A DNA stretch of 64,000 bases from Phoronis australis (lineage: Eukaryota > Phoronida > Phoronidae). The stretch lies in NCBI GenBank assembly GCA_002633005.1, contig NMRA01000060.1, positions 1,010,058 to 1,074,057 on the forward strand, read 5' to 3'. Below are positions 60,540 through 64,000 of the stretch, piece after piece. The stretch's first letter is position 1. Each line of letters opens with the position of its first letter. The notes below the pieces were generated by a model, which searched no databases, had not been told where the DNA came from, and saw nothing but the letters and a program-made list of their open reading frames with translations. A program made the position numbers and the translations under genes.

Positions 60540-60870
60540 TATTACACCAACGAACAGTAAATGATCATTAAAAGTGCATTCAGGAATTAATCAGTAAAAG
60601 GCAATTATCGAATCAGAAAAGTTCTTTAATAACCCGAGAACGGCAAGTTGTAGCGAGAAACCATTAATTCACTGCAGATTGCCCCTAGGGAGATCCATTC
60701 TGACATACCATATTTGAGAAGGTTCGGTCAAAGTATCGCGGAGTTGGGGGTCACAGTATTAATGTCATAAGAAATGCAAGCTGTGGAGTGCGAACAAAGA
60801 AACAAACGGAAATAACAACAATACATATGAGAAAGCGAAAGACTTGAAAAAATTTCATTTCAAGTCACAA
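60540..60870. repeat. possible remnant of a fourth unit's upstream region
   Basis: Shares blocks with the gene upstream regions: GGAGATC...ACATACCA...ATG..GGTTC.GTCAAAG, ACAAAGAAACAAAC and GAAA.ATTTCATTTCA. No exon 1 follows. Confidence 0.4.
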
Positions 60871-63580
60871 ATCAAATCCAGCTAGCAACCAACCGCCATT
60901 TTCCGCCGCCCATCATTCCTAGGCAAAGATCCCAATAACTGTAAGTTTACAAGAAGTAGTCCTCAAATGAGGAGGATAGGGTATGTATTTCTAAATCGAA
61001 ATCTAATTAAAATTAAACTTTCCAGATGAATCTCCAAATAGTATTGTTCGACTAGCAGTGATCAAGCTACTAATGCATTTGTTTGCAATCTGGATTCTGA
61101 TTCTGAAGTTTTCTACCGTCTTTTTCGAAGGTGTTTTTCAACTTTTGTAGACTGTAGAGTGGCGTTCGGCAAATTAAGAGTGTACTTGTGTAGTCCACGA
61201 TCTAGGTGATATTGGCCACAAAGGTTACCACTTTTCTAATGTAGATAAATTCTTTGTTTAAACGGGGAAAAGTTGTAATCAGTGTGGGCGATGGTAATTT
61301 TCTCTCCATGATTGTTGTCAGATTTGGACAGCATCAGTGGTGAGCGGGAACCTCGATTCCGAATCGGGTCACCCGTTTACCCGTAACCAAGTTGATACTG
61401 AAACCATCTTCCAGAAATCCGCCATTGCTGACCATATAATGTTGCAAACAACGACCAATGAGCCTTATTGTATTTTAAAATGAGGTCATGTCAAAGCCCT
61501 AGTTCACTAGGTAATTGATTGGGGGACATACTTGTAGTTCTAGCTCTTGGTATAAATGTATGTGTTCAATTTTCCATTTTGGTAGTCAGATATGGTAGCC
61601 CAGCTATATAACTTTCATAAAAAACCGAGCATCAGATCATGATCTTTTGATTAACATGGTCTGCCAATAAGCAGGTGCTAGACTTAAGTCCTCAGTTGTA
61701 ACTTTAAAAGGGAAACTTGTATTACCTTTTTATGTCATCTGTAAAAATACAAATCCCTGATTTATTATCGTTCCCTTGGCGGTGGTAAGTTCTGTATTCA
61801 TGTCCACTGAGAAAGTACAAATGACCTGCTCAAACTGTGTTGAATAGCAAATAGTACACGGTGTTTGCTCAGTGGAAGTGAATGCAAAACCAAGATGGGG
61901 GCCTTGAAATGGGCTACTGACTTCACTGTCTATTGGTACCTGGGGAGTAAATACACTCAAAGGGAACATTAATTAACACGGGAAAATGTCTCTCCAAGAT
62001 AATCAAGGATCTTCATTATACTAAACATAACATCATACATGGTTGCGTTCCCCTTTAAACCTTGTTCCCAGAACAACCACGTCTACCCAAGGGCCAGTCC
62101 GGTCAAACTGATTAACAAATACTTATTGAAGACATCGATGTTATTTTGTTGTATACGGCAAATCTTCCTCACTAAGCCATAAGATCAAACTGATACTGTT
62201 CTAAATAGTTGGATGCTTGTCGTATTGCTTTTGTAAGATACAAATATTCATTTAGACTCAGTCACCATCACGAAAGAACTAGCTGCATAGGAGTAACAAC
62301 ATGTTACCCTAACGTGATTTTGCTAAACAGGCCTCGTAAATGAACAATTTATCTAGTTCTTGGGATGGATTTACTTTTGCAGCCCAACTTTGTCTTTAAA
62401 AAATATTCCCCCAAAAACAACAATCAGTTGTAGAAAAACTTTCGGCTTATTGTGACGGGACGTGAATCTTTAAGTCAGGGCATTCTTTGAGATAGCTAAC
62501 ACTGAAAAGATGTCCACAAAAAGTCGAAAAACGAACAGCTCGGCCAGGGACATCATTAGTAACATAGGCCTACATTACCTCTTCTGCTGTGGTCCAGATA
62601 TATAAGAGTGGAGAAATGGTTGAGTGCGATAGAACACCAATAACTCAATCTACGACAGCTAATTACACGTAATCAATTGCTGGGATCTCTGGAGTGAATG
62701 TCAAGACAGTGTCCGGCACACTAATCTTGATGACAAACGTACTTATTTGGCTCATCAACAAAATATTTTCATCAACTACTGCGACTTACACTGCAGGTTT
62801 ACATGGACCGTTAAAACAAATTTTCTGTACACATTGTTATCTATTTTGTGTTGACGACAATCCGGGCCACGGCACCAAAAATGTGGGTTATATTGTGTAT
62901 GAATAAAACCCGAGGTGGTTCGAAGGGAAAAATGCTTGTGTTCGGTATGATGTATTAAAAGCTACTTGTGAGATATTATAAGGATATAACATATAACATG
63001 CAAGTGAACCTATTCCACCAATCAGAATGTGCGCCAAATATAAAACTAACCAATGGGGAAGATTAGCTAGGGCTGGGATGATTTGTAAATCTATGTCAAG
63101 AGGTAGCAATTAATAACTTTAAACTGAACATGTACAGGAAATACCGAAGCTAAATAGATGTCAAACTGAACATGTACAAAAAATACCTAAGCTAAATAAA
63201 CCGTGAAAACCTGTCATAAACACATTCCAGTACATGTCGCTGCTAGCTGCTAGTACAGCAGTACACTGAGAATGTGATGGACTACTACGCGGCAAACATT
63301 TTGAAGTCTAGTCTGCACGCTACCTGTTGGCCACTTCACGTGAACTAATGAACATCAGTCTGAAAAGTTTGCTGTCAGGTCCCGGGTTCGAGTCCCAGTC
63401 CCAGCATGGTCTCAAGGGATCCAACTGTCTGCAGCTCTTTACAGACTCAGATATCACTTGCCAGCTGAGTACCAAACAAGTTCACAGTCTAAACCCAATG
63501 AGTTCACTTCTTTGATGGAACCCATGCTTGCGTTCAGTAATGGATACTACCTAGCTAAAATCTAGCCAAAGTCACGTGTT
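60871..63580. other. right flank, no gene recognised
   Basis: ORFs at 61730-61969 (minus), 62694-62906 (plus) and 62888-63109 (minus) have no family features. A short direct repeat (AACTGAACATGTACA..AAATACC..AGCTAAATA) lies at about 63122-63200. A B-box-like GGGTTCGAGTCC at 63373 may belong to an old SINE. Confidence 0.35.
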
Positions 63581-63589
63581 CTTACTTAA

Positions 63590-64000
63590 AAGGGGACTGT
63601 AGTCAAAATAATGTTGCAGTTAATCGGTTCTAACATACAAATAAAACTCACATTTGCCTGACTTGCGTGCCAAACTAAAGCCAATTCGAATTCATGATCA
63701 AAACACTGAATTCTGAAAGCCATCGCTGATTGGCTGATGTGTCAGTGACGTGAACGGCGGGGTATCGGCTGTTTTACACATTCATTGCTTATGTCATATT
63801 TGAAGAGTTTACATCGTAATTTATCATTGTATCAATCGTCCTTATTTTTTATTGTTTGCCACAGTGCTGTAAAAGGTTCGCTATGCCTTTTTGTATGGCA
63901 CCTGGTTGCTCAAACTCTTCGAAAAAGGCGTCTTCTAAAGGGATGGTCATCGCATACCATCGCCGGGTTACCCAAGCCTTGGCCCAAAGCTCAGTGTAGA
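63590..64000 (+). mobile_element. possible left end of a TTAA-type transposon, runs off window
   Basis: TTAA at 63586-63589 is followed by AAGGGGACTGTAGTC, which looks like a transposon terminus, and a THAP-like ORF starts 293 bp inside. Kolobok transposons combine TTAA duplication with a THAP-type transposase, so this is an inference from context; the right end is outside the window. Confidence 0.3.
63883..63999 (+). CDS. THAP-like zinc-finger N-terminus, truncated
   Basis: Reads MPFCMAPGCSNSSKKASSKG then MVIAYHRR, with the C-x4-C start of a THAP (C2CH) finger and a YHR in place of the usual FHR. The reading frame then meets TAG at 63997, whereas a shifted frame gives LPKPWPKAQC, closer to the expected LP...W of THAP domains, so there is probably an indel around 63963-63970 or a splice site. 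It could be the start of a THAP transposase or of a host THAP gene. A CCAAT-like ATTGGCTG lies at 63729. Confidence 0.45.
   Translation: MPFCMAPGCSNSSKKASSKGMVIAYHRRVTQALAQSSV

Noticed and set aside
63366-63400. tRNA gene with GGTTCGAGTCCCAG
   Set aside because: Only a B-box-like string; no acceptor stem or A box at the right distance.

Overview
This window is eukaryotic (metazoan) genomic DNA. Exons are short and bounded by GT-AG splice sites, introns are kilobases long, ORFs are mostly short noise, and transposon fragments are dense. There is a run of N (49728-50335) and a single N at 47923, so it is a draft scaffold. The gene content (an arylsulfatase, MLX, Link-domain proteins, Penelope-like and L1/Tx1-like retroelements, many MITEs) fits a marine invertebrate, probably a deuterostome such as a hemichordate, echinoderm or cephalochordate. 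The sequence alone does not fix the phylum.

Left third (1-21.8 kb). The 5' half of an arylsulfatase gene lies on the minus strand. Four exons (6209-6334, 4620-4779, 1174-1286, 895-1008) join in frame to 171 codons carrying the signal peptide, the metal-binding Asp pair, the C-T-P-T-R formylglycine site and the GKWH motif; the rest of the gene is not seen and probably lies beyond the left edge. Two plus-strand exons of the bHLH-zipper factor MLX (12028-12129 and 12843-12940) join in frame across the acidic linker and basic region, and no other MLX exon was found. Around them are LINE remains, a 433-bp tandem repeat, a CATA/GATA microsatellite, two hAT-type MITEs with 8-bp target duplications, an inverted pair of about 0.8 kb, and a TTAA-flanked MITE.

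Centre and right (21.8-60.5 kb). This part is dominated by three direct tandem copies (A, B, C) of one three-exon gene. Exon 1 encodes most of a signal peptide, exon 2 a heptad-rich (coiled-coil-like) stalk, and exon 3 a complete Link (hyaluronan-binding) domain. Copy C (48013-60126) is open throughout and predicts a 258-residue secreted protein. Copies A and B share a +1 frameshift in exon 2 that would end the protein at about 98 residues before the Link domain, yet their Link exons are intact. A and B are essentially identical through exon 2 but diverged around it, which suggests recent gene conversion. All three share a TATA-like box exactly 71 bp upstream of the ATG. Copy C differs from B by clean insertions: an 85-bp palindromic MITE carrying two CRE octamers, a mirror-image pair of Penelope-like element ends, a TTAA element, and a 2.3-kb TIR element holding about ten copies of a GTACGTACACTAC motif. 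The spacer between A and B holds exon-like segments of an unidentified minus-strand gene; the spacer between B and C holds a decayed LINE.

Right edge (60.5-64 kb). Mostly unassigned sequence, then the start of a THAP-domain ORF cut by the window end, lying 0.3 kb inside what may be the left end of a TTAA-type transposon.
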